Origin: Epiperipatus broadwayi
Taxonomy: Eukaryota > Onychophora > Udeonychophora > Euonychophora > Peripatidae
DNA: 64,000 nucleotides
Assembly: GCA_028023455.1 (NCBI GenBank)
Contig: JAQFVV010000500.1
Coordinates: 395,740 to 459,739 of the forward strand
Direction of reading: 5' to 3'
Part shown: positions 10,953-23,737 of the stretch, piece after piece
Numbering within the stretch: position 1 is the first letter of the stretch
Layout: every line of letters begins with the position of its first letter
Notes under the pieces: generated by a model
Seen by the model: the letters and a program-made list of their open reading frames with translations, nothing else
What the model was told of the DNA's origin: nothing
The model's database searches: none
Made by a program: the position numbers and the translations under genes

Positions 10953-13930
10953 TGTAATTATTGTATTTTAGAAAATAATGTCCTGACATTATTGAGTACT
11001 GCATCTTTTGGCTGATCCTTCAGACCGGCAAAACCATCGGTCCTCCCCTCCCCCATGCACATTCCAGCACTACACGTGGATTTGTGGAATGTAATTTAAA
11101 ATATTGTATTTCGGAAATATTTTTTTTACAAAATAATGTTTCGTAAATTGTTTAAAAATAGTTTGCAAATTGTCACAAGGTGCTAAAATGTCTAATGTAA
11201 TTTAAAAACGTAATTATTCCATTTTAGAAAATAATGTTAAAGTTGAAAATAAAAAAAAAGGCCCGGTAATGTTATATTTCTGTGCGTTTGCATAGAAAGT
11301 ACACCCTCTCGCGGTTTCAACATGCAAAGAGAAGACTACCAAAATTTTATTACTTTTATTTTTTTCAGCAATATTGCTATAATTACTTCAAAAAGAAAAA
11401 AAAAGTAATTGTTCTTACTATGTACTTCACTTTATAATTTTTAAATATATTTGCAAAGTTCAAATATGAATTTTAAGGATGTAGTTTTGTTTATAAACTT
11501 ATGTTTTTAGCAAATCAAGTCCATTTTATTAAATTCTAATATAAAATTACAGTTTGTTTACTAAAATCAAATGTTAAATGCTTATAAAAATTGTCATTAG
11601 GGAGAATTATAAAAATGTCAACCTGTTAAAGTTAATATTTAATTTAGTTGATATTTAATATCTTTCAATTTTTTTTTCATTTGTTATAATGTGACTAGTT
11701 ATTACAAATCTGTTAAACATTTATTTACTAGAAAAAAAAAAAGAAATTCAAGACCATCTTCAAATGCCACAAATTAGAAATCTCATTCACAAACCTTAAA
11801 TGATTTAGATATATTTGTCTTAAGATTTGATTTTTTCTGGTCTAAACGTTTAAAACCTTAATCTTTATTCACTAAATAATTTTGGAGAATTGAACCCATT
11901 TATAATATCTGTGATATATATATTTTGTAGGAGATTCTTATTTTTCATGTCATTCTTTCTATAGAATTTCACACCTTTGCAGTCAAGTAATTGTAGAATG
12001 GAAATATTTTAAAAATACAAATAATTTTCTATGTACTTGAGAATCATAAAAGAATAGTAGAAGTTTTATAATATTCTATAATTAGCATTACTAATAAATA
12101 TATTTATATATAATTCAAAATTAATTAAACAAAATAATTCTAACAACATTGTACTAAAAAAATGATTGAGAAAAATGTAGACATATATTATACTGTATAT
12201 ATTTCAATACTTTAACTATTCTCAGCTTGAAAAAAAAAATTAAATAAAAAATTTGAATTTATAAATTATCTGTATGATGAGTTTTGTCATGAATCTGTTA
12301 ATCATTATTTTGCACAATCAGTGTGCAGTCACACGATTGCTCATTTATTTATTTATTACTACGCTTTCTTTTTTACAACATTATTCTATTTTTGTGTTAT
12401 GTTAAAAATCTATATTATATAGAGGTTTTTTTTATTAGTTGTCTCAACCATTAGTGAGATGAATTATCACTAATTAAATATTATTCACATTATTTTTTTT
12501 GGAAATAGTACACCATTTATCAAAATTGCCACATTCTTTTTTTCTGGAACTTATTGAATGTGAATTGTTCTAATGTTGTATTTTGAATGTATCACTTTAA
12601 AATTACATATTTATTTATGTATGCTGTATTAAAATTGATGTTGTTAATAACTTTTTTGTGTTTAATTAGCACCATTGTTTGTTTTGCTTTGCACAGCTTG
12701 TCAAAATGTTATTATAATTTTGTTTATAATGTTAATTTTGATTACAAAAACCATTATTTAATAAATAGATAAATTTCAGTTTAATTTTAGTTATTTTAAA
12801 TATTTATTGTTTTTTGTTGTTGTTTTGTTATGTAATAAATTAATTGAGGCAACAAATATAATTTAGTATATTAATTTGTTGTTTATTATTAGCAAATTAT
12901 ATTCATAAAAAACCTTATTTACCATTATTTAAAGTACACTGATTTTTGAAGATAAATATGTTTAAATAAGGGAAATAACTATAATTTATCATGATATTCA
13001 ATTCCTTAATGATTTGTTGTTATTCTCAATACAGTACCATAATTTATAACTTTTTATAGATAACACTGTTATAGAATTATTTTTTGCTTTAAAATCATAG
13101 TATAATTTTTCTCCATATTTTTTTTATATGCACAAATATTTTAAGAGTGAAATTTACGGGAAGGGGGAATACACAATGCTATATAAAATATCAAAATGTT
13201 TTGAAGGTTGCTTGCCCTATTATGCCTTATTATATTAATATTTATAATTTATTGTTTTTGAATTTTTTAATATATATATTTTCAATATATATATATTACA
13301 CTTATATATGGTAAACTAAATACAACAATAGAAAATGATTGAAATCGTGGAATAATTTATATTTGCTTTCATTTATTATTATAAATATCATGTTAGATGA
13401 AGGAGACAAAACTATATTAGAAGAAAAACCCATAATCTAATATTTATGCATTGTATAATGTTTTTTATTTTATTTTTTTTCACTCTTCAAATATTGTCAA
13501 ATTTATACATCCCAGTAAATTCATCAGGAACTGATAGAATTGAGTACTTACCTACATTATATTTACATAATTCTTTAAAACAATGCGATGAAATTATTGA
13601 GATAAATAGTAAAGAATTTATGATTCAGTGTACATTAGATACATAAAATAGATGTACATAAATAGAAAACAAAATATGTGTTACATAGATAAATTATTTT
13701 TTTTTGTTTTTTTGATTTTTTTTTTTTTTTGATAAAAAAATGTTAAAATAAAACTTGTGTTGTTCATTAATAGTGCTTTATTATTATTGTGTTCACTTTT
13801 TTAAAAATAAATAAATCTTAGACATATAAATGGCTGAAAATTTATATATCTAAGGTTACAATTGCAAAAAAAAGAGATAATTTATTGAATGAATTATGTA
13901 AAAATAAATAAAATAAATCTGCTATTCTTC
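10953..13930. other. AT-rich sequence with no supported gene
   Basis: This stretch lies downstream of SNIP1 copy 1. TGTAATTATTGTATTTTAG at 10953 and a similar piece near 11200 look like a small local duplication. A GC-richer patch lies at 11020-11090. Poly-T and poly-A runs (13697-13735) dominate the rest. No homology or splice-bounded exon was found. Confidence 0.5.
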
Positions 13931-14013
13931 ATTTAGACTTCATGATTTCAGAATGCTAACCATTCTTATCATAAGAAAGTTGTCAACTTACTGACTGGTA
14001 TACCATTGTTTGA

Positions 14014-14202
14014 AAGAAATATGTTTTCAAAGATTTCTATGGAAAAGTAATTGCCAGTAAAGAAAGAGCATTGAAATTTCTAGGCCACAATGATTTTAAT
14101 GATATTGAGAGCAAACTACCGTGTATCAAATGCTGTTTTCAAGAAGATGAGAGGCACATCTTCTGGATTATTTTGTATTTTCATCTGGATCACATATGCT
14201 GA
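14014..14202 (+). other. Unrecognised 62-codon open segment, possible exon or TE relic
   Basis: An open stretch without ATG starts after a stop at 14011 and ends at TGA 14200-14202. Its composition is protein-like, unlike its surroundings: it has KVIASKERALKFLGHND, then CIKCCF, then EDERHIFW. The CxxCC pair could be part of a zinc site. No family is recognised. It has no clear splice borders, and the next frame stays open across part of it. It could be a decayed transposase or a host exon. Confidence 0.25.
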
Positions 14203-14299
14203 GAAATACCATGGCAAAATAGCATGAACTAGATCTCTTTCTAGCCTTCTTCATGATGTGCTGTCAGTTTATTGGCAATGATAATCAAAGAAAATAATT

Positions 14300-15690
14300 T
14301 TCACTTTAAACTTTTTTTTATTTGTTGTTACAAAATGAATTCATTTCTATTTTGATTATTTTTTGTAATTTGTATTGAATTTAAAATAAAGGATATCTAT
14401 TTTTATGTGAAGCTAATAATTTTATTTTGACCTTTTAGTATAGTTTTCATAAAAAATAGTTAATGACACTTAAAATTGACCACATTTTGCCCTTCATTTT
14501 TTTGAAACCAAAGAAGAAATTTAATAAATTTCAAAGTTCCAAAACAAACCTGTCAATTACAAGTATAAAGATCAAAAGATCATAGATCTAGACTTTCTGA
14601 AGTTATATAATATATACTTAAGACACTTTTAAAGTTCACTTCAGTTATGAAGCAAACAAAGATTTTAAAATAATTTATAATGTGCAATATTATTTTTAGA
14701 ATAGGTAGGTAAAATCATCATTATTATTAGCAGCCACACACAAATGAGATGACCATTTTAATGCTAAAAGAAAGAAAAAAGAGACAGATAAAATAACTGT
14801 AGTAATATATTTGAGATGAATTGTGGATAATTATACAAAGCAATCTTTGAAATACAAATATATTCACATTGAGCATGCTAATCCATCTCTTCTTTATTTG
14901 TTTTGTGATACTGTCTGTCTTTTAACCTTTTCTGCAGCAGACTTTTTTTTCTGAAAAATTTCAATATTTTGTCTAATTGTAGTTTTCCATTGTATTCTGT
15001 TGTAAGCCATATTTTACCAATAAAAACAATCAATATTGTATTTCTTTAGAGCGACTTTAAGATAATCTACATAAAAATCAAGTGTAGATGTTGTATGTAC
15101 ATTCTTATAGAATTTTTTTTCCCATTATTCAATATTTGGAAAAGCTCAAATTGACTTCATTTAAAATTAATCTTTGTAGGTCACAATAATTAATAAGCTG
15201 AACAATTATTTAATGTTCCTTTTAGCATTAATGTGCAATTTAGTTTTATTAAAGAACAATTTGGACGACAATGCCCTATATCTAAGTTGTTTTTTTTTAA
15301 CTTTCAATATTTTGTTCACCAAGAAAATATATGTCAAAATAACATATTTCACATTTGGCTGATTTAGTTTTGATTTTATTCTTTCACATTATATTTCAAA
15401 CTTTGACAGTAGTGTTTTGATTCAAAATAATCTAGATGGGCTTTCTGACATAATAATTAATTTAGTTGGCTCCATGCCATAATATGTTTTTGTGTGTAAG
15501 TGAAACTTTGGATTTTTAAGTAAAGTTTCATGGACTATATTTTTAGCTTTTTATTTATTGATCAGTAAATGAGTTTTTTTTTATCTGGAAGTTCAAGGTG
15601 TTCTAGATTAATATGAGTTGTTCAAATGAATGACTGTGTACTGATCATAAAACAAAATTGCAATTATAGTATGACATAGCACAGCCTTCA
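14300..15690. other. AT-rich intergenic sequence, nothing recognised
   Basis: Both strands were scanned for splice-bounded exons, RT or transposase motifs and repeats shared with the rest of the window. None was found beyond simple A/T runs. Confidence 0.45.
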
Positions 15691-15699
15691 TAACTTATA

Positions 15700-16066
15700 G
15701 GGGAAATATTCATTCCTATTCACACTGAGCTTATGGTTTCGATATTAGTGTCAACCATTATTGATCCATTGTATAATGAAAGTCTCTCTGAGTTTAATTC
15801 AACTTCTTGAACTCTAGTGTCTTTTCTCCACATCATGCCAAGAAACTTCCTTATTTCATCAATTCATCTCACATGTGGTCTCTTTCTATTTTTTTTTTTT
15901 TTTTGCAATCTCTTAGAAGTGAGTTTAAGAGTTCAACTATCCATCTATTATCATTTCTTTTAGCAATATTCTCAGTCAAGCTCCACTTCAGATTTTTAAT
16001 TCTTTCAGTGTACCAACAAGGTCTGTTTATTCTCTTATCTGTGTATTTTGTTTTTGATTCACTCAT
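15700..16066 (-). mobile_element. LINE 3' end fragment (RT C-terminal tail)
   Basis: Read on the minus strand, this encodes a degenerate LINE tail: RIKNLKWSLTENIAKRNDN, then a NSLLRDCKK segment, then WIDEI and MMWRK after a frame change. It matches the tail of the longer LINE at 26460-26640 (RLKWSWAGHIARRDDSRW, LRDCRRP, RWIDEI). The 3' UTR at 15730-15800 shares GATCCATTG and the TCTCTC region with the copies at 18.95 kb and 46.55 kb. The fragment is 5'-truncated, as is usual for LINEs. Confidence 0.8.
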
Positions 16067-16149
16067 GACTTACCTTTTTAAAAATAATTTGAAATTAAAA
16101 ATTTCTTCATTTTATAATTTCATTTCTATATAAAAACTTCAAAAGTTTT

Positions 16150-18940
16150 CCCCCTATATGCCTGTCATTTAAATGCTGACAATTATCAAAAATAATATAA
16201 TACTAATAAAATAAAAACAAAATTTTTTTATTGTGAAGTTCTACATATAATTTATTATTTTGCCAAGCAGAAAGCACCTTATTTTCTTTTAATGAAATCA
16301 CTAATAATAAGAGCATTGTGATAAAACCAATGATGATTCTTTTTTGTAAATCCTTGGATTTACTAAAAAGACTTGTATCTATAATAATATGACCATTCTG
16401 AAGAACCAAATTCAAACTTTTAGTGTTTAATAGCTATTGTGTGCTTAGAGTAGATTCTTTTAAAGAATGAACATCAATATTTTTATGAATATGATTGAAA
16501 TGAAATTTGTTTCTTAATGGAACTAATATACTAATTTATGATCTTCTGCACTTGTAAGTGCTTGTCTGACGCAACCTCTAATTATAGTGTAATATATTAA
16601 ATATCATTCTTTTGATTGTGGATGCATCCATGTTCCTTTATAGCAATTTTTTTGCTCAAACAAAATATTTCTGATGGTCAATTAATGTGATGTGCAAAAA
16701 TTCAACAATAACACACCATTTGCATTTACAACACCATTATTTCCAACAACTTTTAGCTAGCACATCAGAAAAATTTAATCTCTTTTATTAATTTTGTTAT
16801 AATAATACTATCTAACAAAGAATAAACACTTTCCTTATCTGGATTCCTTGACTATGGTTGGAGCATAAGCACTAATAAAGTGAGTATCATTGGGTAGACT
16901 TTAGATCAAATCCAATAGCATCACCATGTATTCTCCTTTCATCGACTGATCTGACTTTCAAAAAAAAAAAACTTGTATCTAACAATTAAAGTTTTTACCT
17001 TGATAGACAAGTTTCATTATGTTGATTTATAATATTTACTTTTAGTATTACCACTAATTTTTGTTTTACCACTACTATGGATATTATAACTACTATTATT
17101 ATTGTTATCACTATAATGGATAATTCAGCATGTTCAACAAGCTAGCAAGACTGTGTGGAACAGGCCATTTTTAGATCACATTTTCTACACTTTTTTTCTT
17201 ATATGGTAACCAAAGGGATTTCTAATTAGAATTGCCTAAACACACAATTTTTACCAGCTGAAATTCCTATCTTACTTAAATATAGTTCTTACCTGACTCA
17301 GTGATTGCATTATCTCGCTCAAAGGTCACCTCTAAGAATTACCAGCTTACTAATCCTGCCCCCATCATTGCATTTTTAATTCTCAAAGGCTTGGTCTAAA
17401 AAAAAAAAAATGGAATTGGGATCAGAAATGCTGTGTGATTTCAAAAACTCACATGTAGCAGTCCATATAATAGTAACATGTCCGATGGCATGAGAGACTT
17501 ACAATAATTTTTATGACTGCAGAAGTTCTGAAAAGAGGAAGCCATAACAAACCATTTGTATTAGAAATAGTGCTTAGTACTTTGATGAATTAGCATTGTC
17601 TTCTGCAAGGCAGCAGGCAATACTCTTGGTTGGGTAATGTTTATTTATCATTCAAGTTCGTCTTCATATCCTAAGATCATTCCAACTATCTGGAAGCCTG
17701 AACACAGCACCCAATATAGACTAATTATTATATATAAAACCAAATATTGCATATATGTCAATATTAATTTGTTTTTTTATATCTGTCATAATTTATTCTA
17801 CTTATTTTATTAAAATTCCATCAAAAAAATTATATAAAAATTTATTGGAGTACAATATTAGGAATGAACATATTAATAAATTAAAAAGCAATACTAACAC
17901 CATTTGAAAATGTGAACTAGAACATTAATATATTTTCAGTGTGGAGTACTCTTGTCAAAAGCAATTGTTATATTCAATATGAAAACAATTTATGTGAGTG
18001 TAAAATTTTAAATTCCTAAACCCATATCAATTTTATTTTTTTTAAAAAAATATTTTTGAGATTCATTTATAAATACATATTAATGTTTGATGTCCAAGTT
18101 GTATTAATTCAAACTATGTCATCTAATTAAAAGACCACCTCTTTTTTTAGTTTATTTTATATATTTATATATTACATCAGATATAGAAAATGATTATTGG
18201 CATTAAAATACAAAATGACAGATAAGATTTGTTATGAGAATTTTTTATTTATTTGATAATAGTTAAATTTTTTTTTGCTAGAGTCAGATATTGTAAAATA
18301 TGAAGTTCAATGATGAGACATGAAAATCCCTAGATTCTTGGTCAAACTAGAAAGTAGCCAGCCACCTGCTACATATATGCACACTCATATACACAAAAGT
18401 TAATTTGCTGGAGAGAAATTATTTTAAATTATAGAGCCCAAAGATGAGATATGAAAGCTCATTGATTCCAGGTCCAAATTAGAAAGATTCTCACCCCGAT
18501 TCTTACATAAATGAAGAGTTTATTTATTCATTTATTAAAGAGATATTTTAAAATATGATTCCATTGTATTCAAAATCAATTATGATCTCTTAAAATGGAA
18601 TATAGTTTTTCTGCATTGAGTATTAATTAAATATGGATTTTTTAGTTTTCCTCAAACATAATTTTTCAATATTTGATCAAAATTGCTTTTAAATTACAAA
18701 ACTATAGTTATAGATAAAATCCTTAGATTACTTAATTACTCTCTCTCTGGATTATTGTACCTCATCTATTGTATATGTGGTCATTCAATAAATTAGTTTT
18801 TATATCTTACAAACTGATGCAATATTGATAACAATGGAAATGCCGATAGAAGTGATCTATATTCTGATTACAACATATGTTTGCTTCTATAAAGTACCAT
18901 AAATGAAAATGGTTAAGAAAAGTGTAGTATTCACTTCTTG
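16150..18940. other. AT-rich sequence, no supported gene
   Basis: I see low-complexity A/T sequence with short microsatellites. On the minus strand the border at 17290 (GAGTCAG followed by GTAAGAAC) is a good donor. The open sequence before it is only about 45 bases and nothing continues it, so no exon is called. Confidence 0.45.
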
Positions 18941-18949
18941 GAGTATCAT

Positions 18950-19260
18950 CATCACTTTTTAAACACTATCGATCCATTGCAGGATGAGGGTCTCTCCAAG
19001 TTTAATCCAATTTTCTGGATCTTGAGACTCTCTTCTCCACATCGCATCAGCTTCATCCATCCATTTCACAAGTGATGTTTTCCAAAGTCTTTTACAATCT
19101 CTAGAGATTCAGTTTAATATTTTAACTATCCATCTATTATCATCTTTTCTAGTAGTATATCCAACTTAGCTACACTTCAATCTCTTAATTCTTTTAATGA
19201 TCTAGTAATGCCTGTTTTTCTCTCCATGTATTTCATTTTTGATTATTTATAGTTTCTTCT
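18950..19260 (-). mobile_element. LINE 3' end fragment, same family
   Basis: It shares the 3' UTR ATCGATCCATTGCAGGATGAGG and the tail coding region with the fragments at 15.7 kb and 46.5 kb. The minus strand keeps recognisable pieces of the KRLK...SRWI...LRDC...WMDEAD layout in broken frames. It is strongly 5'-truncated and ends near an AT repeat at 19260. Confidence 0.7.
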
Positions 19261-19329
19261 AATATATATATAATATAAATCAATATATATCAAAATACAG
19301 TACAATTTATATAAATTATATTCTTTTAG

Positions 19330-20861
19330 AAGTACTTTCGACTATACACTTTGTAGTCTTTATCAACTACATAACGTTGAATAATCAAAACGAGACAACC
19401 CTTAATAATACCCATAGTTCAATTCAGATTTCCCATAATTCTGTTATCTTAACATTTGATGACTGGCGATTCATTAACATTTGACGATTTCTTGAAATCA
19501 ACATAGCCTCTTTTATTTTATGTTTATTATGACAACGTTCAATTTGAATAATTTTTATATTTAAATCCATATTGACAAGATTTATTATGATCAAATATGA
19601 CAGATGATGAAGGTTTATTTACATCTGTTCCATATTGATTCTCTTTTTGAATTCTATTATATAAAAGCATATGTTCTTTTATTCTCTTCTCAAATGTACA
19701 CTTAGATTCACCAATGTATTGTACGCCGCATCCACATATCAATCTATATATAATAGAATTTTGATTAAACTTTGAATTTTAGAATTATTAAGCAATCTTT
19801 TAATGTTATTTGTAGAGAAAAAAACAAAATGACACAAACCATTATAAATTTTCCTAATAAACTTGACCTGCTCATCTGATATAAATGGCATTGAAATCCA
19901 TTTCATTATGATATTTTTAATTTTATTATAGTGTTGATTTCTTTTAAATCCTTTAATAATATTAACAATAGCATTTTTATAATAACCAATTTTCAATAAG
20001 TCATTAACAAATAAATGTACATTTTTAATTTTATCACTAGAATATTTGCATAATTTTTCATTTCGAAATAAGAATGATTTCAATCCAGACAGCTTATGAC
20101 ACATAGGTACATGTGATTCATATGGAATAAAACCTCTAGTTTCAATTGGTTTAATTAACATAAGATAATCCAAACTGTAATCATTAAGAGTAACTTGAAT
20201 ATCTAAGAATTTTATGGAATTGTATTTCTCTATAGTTATAACCCATTTTATATCCTTAATCTCATTTAATTCATTAAATAAATTGATTATTAATTCTTGT
20301 TTTCCACAAATAAAAACATCATCCACATATCTATGATATACTTTAATTTCTTGATATTTCAATTGTTTTAAAATTTTACTTTCATATGTTGATATAACAA
20401 AATTACAAATTTGAGCAACAGCAGGAAGACCCATTGGCCAACCAAAATTCATTTTATAATATTAAAATTAACAAATATTTTTATCAATAAACTGCAATAC
20501 TTTTATAATAAAATTTATAATATCAGACTTTACATTTTTTGAAACAAGAGCATTATAAATAATATTAATTGACTCTATTCTATCTATTGATCCATACATT
20601 TCATTTATATCAAAAGTACAAATTGTGTCATGTAAATCTATATTTATATTCTTAATTTTATCTACAAAATCAAACGATGAAATAGTATATTCTCCAAAAC
20701 CTAAAATATCTTGAAGTAATAATTCAATATATCTACATGTTTGATAATAATATGCACCACCAAAATCAACCATCAATCTCAATGGATAATTTTCTTTATG
20801 TAGCTTTATATTCGAAAATATCCTAGGGCAAATAGCAGATGATGGATATAAGTTATAATAT
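19330..20861 (-). mobile_element. Penelope-like element A: RT and GIY-YIG part
   Basis: Penelope-like elements copy RNA with an RT related to telomerase and nick the target with a GIY-YIG nuclease. From the right: NLYPSSAICPRIF and PLRLMVDFGGAYYYQ (RT fingers), then NFGWPMGLPAVAQICNFV, then YHRYVDDVFICGK with the catalytic YVDD, then FLDIQVTLN. The GIY-YIG part reads ICGCGVQYIGESK with KRIKEH, then HNKHKIKEAMLISRNRQ and MNRQSSN (19430-19520). Breaks: a stop before NFGWPMG at about 20455, a frameshift between RT and nuclease near 19745, and another inside the nuclease near 19545. The element is not functional as it stands. It is interrupted on the right by the insertion at 20862-23424. Confidence 0.9.
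19336..19366 (-). ncRNA. Hammerhead-like motif in the Penelope-like 3' region
   Basis: On the minus strand TTGATAA (19366-19360) is followed by stem II (GACTA and TAGTC, a perfect 5-bp pair round a 9-base loop) and then GAAA (19339-19336). The order matches the CTGANGA, stem II, GAAA core of the hammerhead ribozymes known from Penelope-like elements. Two core positions differ (C3 to U, G8 to A), so self-cleavage is unlikely as written. The palindrome copy at 56.2-56.9 kb shows the same two changes. Confidence 0.5.
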
Positions 20862-23424
20862 TGTAACGGTCAGAAAACGTGTGACTCTTAAACAGTGCAG
20901 AATTCGACCACCATACAGAACAGCAGCACCATAGAGTAGCGAAGCCACCCGTGGTACTGAGTTCGAACATAGTTTATCGGTTCCACAATACAATCCATGA
21001 AACAACGCATCTGATGCGACATTAGTAAATATTTCCTTAGGCACGGTGGTCAGGGATATGCAAGAGACTCATGATTTTCTCGAGTTAGCCAATAACCAAA
21101 CTAATATTAATTAAACATTCATATTTACATAATCGAGGAAATATTATATAGAATGGGTATCGAATAAATGAAACGTAACTGCAGACGTATAGTTTAAAAT
21201 TATTTATTAACACATTTTAATAAGATCATTTACTAACAATATTTATGGATTAAAAGCTTTAGTAGCGGGATTTGCGACATGATTATATTTTAAAGAATAC
21301 ATTTATTTATTTAGACATTATTTTATATTGAGGATTTCAGTAGCGGTATTTCCGATACTGAAATGTTTACAAAAGGAATTCACTTATTTGAAGGCGTAAT
21401 CTAGCTACCTAAAATTCTCGAGTAAGTATTTCTAATGCATGCCTTGGGGAATTTACACCTTTGCAAGGCAAGAGTCTAAAGTATGGGTTATAAGAGTAAT
21501 GACAGACATATATTTATTTAATTAAAATATTTATTTATAACTAAGGGCAAACATTTATTTGAGAGTGAATTACGAAGATAATGCAGAGGCGGAGTGATAT
21601 TTAGAATAATAGAATTGAGTAAAGGAACACGTGGTACGCTTTAGAAAGGCGATATGGAATGGCAATATATTGAAACTGCAATGCCGCGAATGGGTTTATA
21701 AGAATGTCGGGCTGGTCTCCGCCTCGACCCGACGAAGTAAGGTGTCACATAAGCATAACCAGGAACAAGCGGTACATGTCGCAATTTGCCGGCTGGCTGC
21801 ATGACATTGTCAAATCCCACGGGAGCAACCATTATGCCCGCTTGTGTAGGACGACGGGTTAATTTCAACCCTGAAGAATCCGGAAATTTCACGGCAGAAT
21901 GGGTCATCACGTCTCTAAAACGTAACACATGTATACTGTATAAACGATTATGATGAGATTTAAATAGATTTCTGACTCGGCCCTACATTACCAACATTTA
22001 CTAAAGAACTCTGGCGACTCTCAAAGAAATGTGATTTTCTAGAATTATTCATTAGATTTAATAAATACAAAACATATATATACTGGGAGTTATTACAACT
22101 AATATGCCAGCCATTTGCGAAGTAGTAGACCTGCATTACAATAAATGATACACTGAATGCGTGTCGATTTATATGAAAGTGAAGTTATTAAGGAAAGTAA
22201 ATATTAATGAAAATTTGACACGCATTCATTGTTTCAAGTGATCATAGATTTAAACTTTGAAAATTGAGACAATTATGAGCATGCAATAATTAAATAATAA
22301 CTATAGATAAAAATGTAGATTATAGAAATACACACCCAAGAAAGATAGAGTGAGGTAAGCTAGATTATTAGAGAAATTTACACATTAAATTAATTATTAA
22401 ATTTTAGTTATACAAATGATAGTTTTTACATTTTACAATTTAGATAAGTAGTATGAAGAAAAGCTATAGCATATTATTAGAGTACTCTAGAGTTTGAACA
22501 CAGACAGGTACCTATTTTATAAGAAGTTTTCTGAGTCCATTGTTTAGTAGCAAATAGTTCATGAGTGGCAATTCTTTTTTGTATTTAGATATTCATTTAA
22601 TTTCATGACAGCAACAGCTTTCTCATTCATTTCAGGCAGCAGATCTTCATGGTGAATTTATGACGGGCAATGGAAAGTTCGGCATCCGATAGGCCATCTC
22701 CCGATGGAGAATAATCTAGGTGCTTTACTCGGTCATACCTTGGCAGGAACAAATATTTTATTATTTTTGGAGACTCAGTGATCGAGAGCAAAGCTAAAGT
22801 TTAAGTGAATGTCTCCAGCAAGTCTAAGATGGCCTCTTTTTTTATCTTGATCTTTCACATTTTTCTTAAGATATTTTAGGTTCTACTTAATCTGCCCTGA
22901 GGATAATCAATGCATTTTGTTGGTTTTTTTTAATTAAAGAAAGCTGCCGTTCTATTGTTTACATTTTACATTTACAAATTATATTTTGGGGAATTTTTCT
23001 TTAATTAATCTATTATCTATCACTGACCGATGCTTTTCAATTTCAAAGACAAAAAGGGAACATAAGATTATTTTAACTTTTAATTAAATATTACATCAGA
23101 TTTTTTTAGAATTATTATTAAATGAAATTTAAACAAAGCAATAAATACGAACTTTATAATCCAAAATAAATGATTAAAATTATACAAAATTATATAACTA
23201 AAAGAAATCTAAATTATACTATTTTATCCCTATTTATTGCCTTTAATTTGAGATCGAAATGTGTGCGTGTTTATGCTGAATTCTACATATATTTATACAT
23301 TTTTAATATTGTTACACACACAATTCGATATCAAAAAGTTTAAATTTGGGTGGGATAGACTGGTCAGTGAGAGACGACAGAAAAAGGTGAAACTTAAGAT
23401 TCGAATACGAATCTTACTGTTTCA
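20862..23424. mobile_element. 2563-bp TG...CA insertion with imperfect terminal repeats
   Basis: It splits Penelope element A. ATAT lies directly on both sides (20858-20861 and 23425-23428). Excising the insert and one ATAT rejoins the Penelope reading frame exactly at Ser-His-Thr-Tyr/Tyr-Asn-Leu-Tyr. The ends are TGTAACGGTCAGA and, on the other strand, TGAAACAGTAAGA, 10 of 13 identical. A 4-bp duplication with TGTAAC-like ends resembles Ginger DNA transposons, whose integrase relates to LTR elements. That family call is inferred. The insert is GC-richer than its surroundings and has no recognised protein. It carries the direct repeat TAGTAGCGGGATTTGCGA and CAGTAGCGGTATTTCCGA (21262 and 21340) and the inverted pair TGAATGCGTGTC and GACACGCATTCA (22155-22230). 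Confidence 0.8.
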
Positions 23425-23428
23425 ATAT

Positions 23429-23735
23429 GTATGACTATCAATAGCTTTATTCTTAGCTTTTTTTAAAATTTCATTTATAAATTTCATGCGAGATGTATCA
23501 ATATTTATTATTTCACTATTTTGAAATTTAAGCTTTTTCATTTGATCCATAACTTTTTCATTATATTTCGCTCTTGTAAACAAACACATACGAAGGCCCT
23601 TGTCCTCCTTTAAACACACTAAGTCATTATTTAATAGGAAACTTTTAAATTTATTAATTTGACTTAACCATTTATCATTCCTATTATATTTAAAGTTTTT
23701 ATTTTTAACTTCTTTAACAATGTTATTACAAAAAT
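23429..23735 (-). mobile_element. Penelope-like element A: N-terminal part
   Basis: The minus strand encodes a Penelope N-terminal region: NDKWLSQINKFKSFL, then LVCLKEDKGLRMCLF, then KYNEKVMDQMKKL and KKAKNKAIDSHTY. The EDKG block followed by a K-Y-x-x-K stretch is typical of the family just before the RT. It is continuous with the RT at 20861 once the insertion is removed. It starts abruptly at about 23735, where an inverted second Penelope fragment abuts it. Confidence 0.8.
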
Positions 23736-23737
23736 TA

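Noticed and set aside
17290-17330. Minus-strand exon ending at GTAAGAAC
   Set aside because: The open stretch is very short, its acceptor is poor and no neighbouring exon was found.
20853-21044. 63-codon frame at the insertion edge
   Set aside because: It runs across the insertion boundary from Penelope sequence into the insert, so it cannot be an ancestral gene.
21641-21928. 95-codon frame inside the TG...CA insertion
   Set aside because: It looks less AT-biased only because the insert is GC-richer. No transposase, integrase or other motif is present and no second segment continues it.
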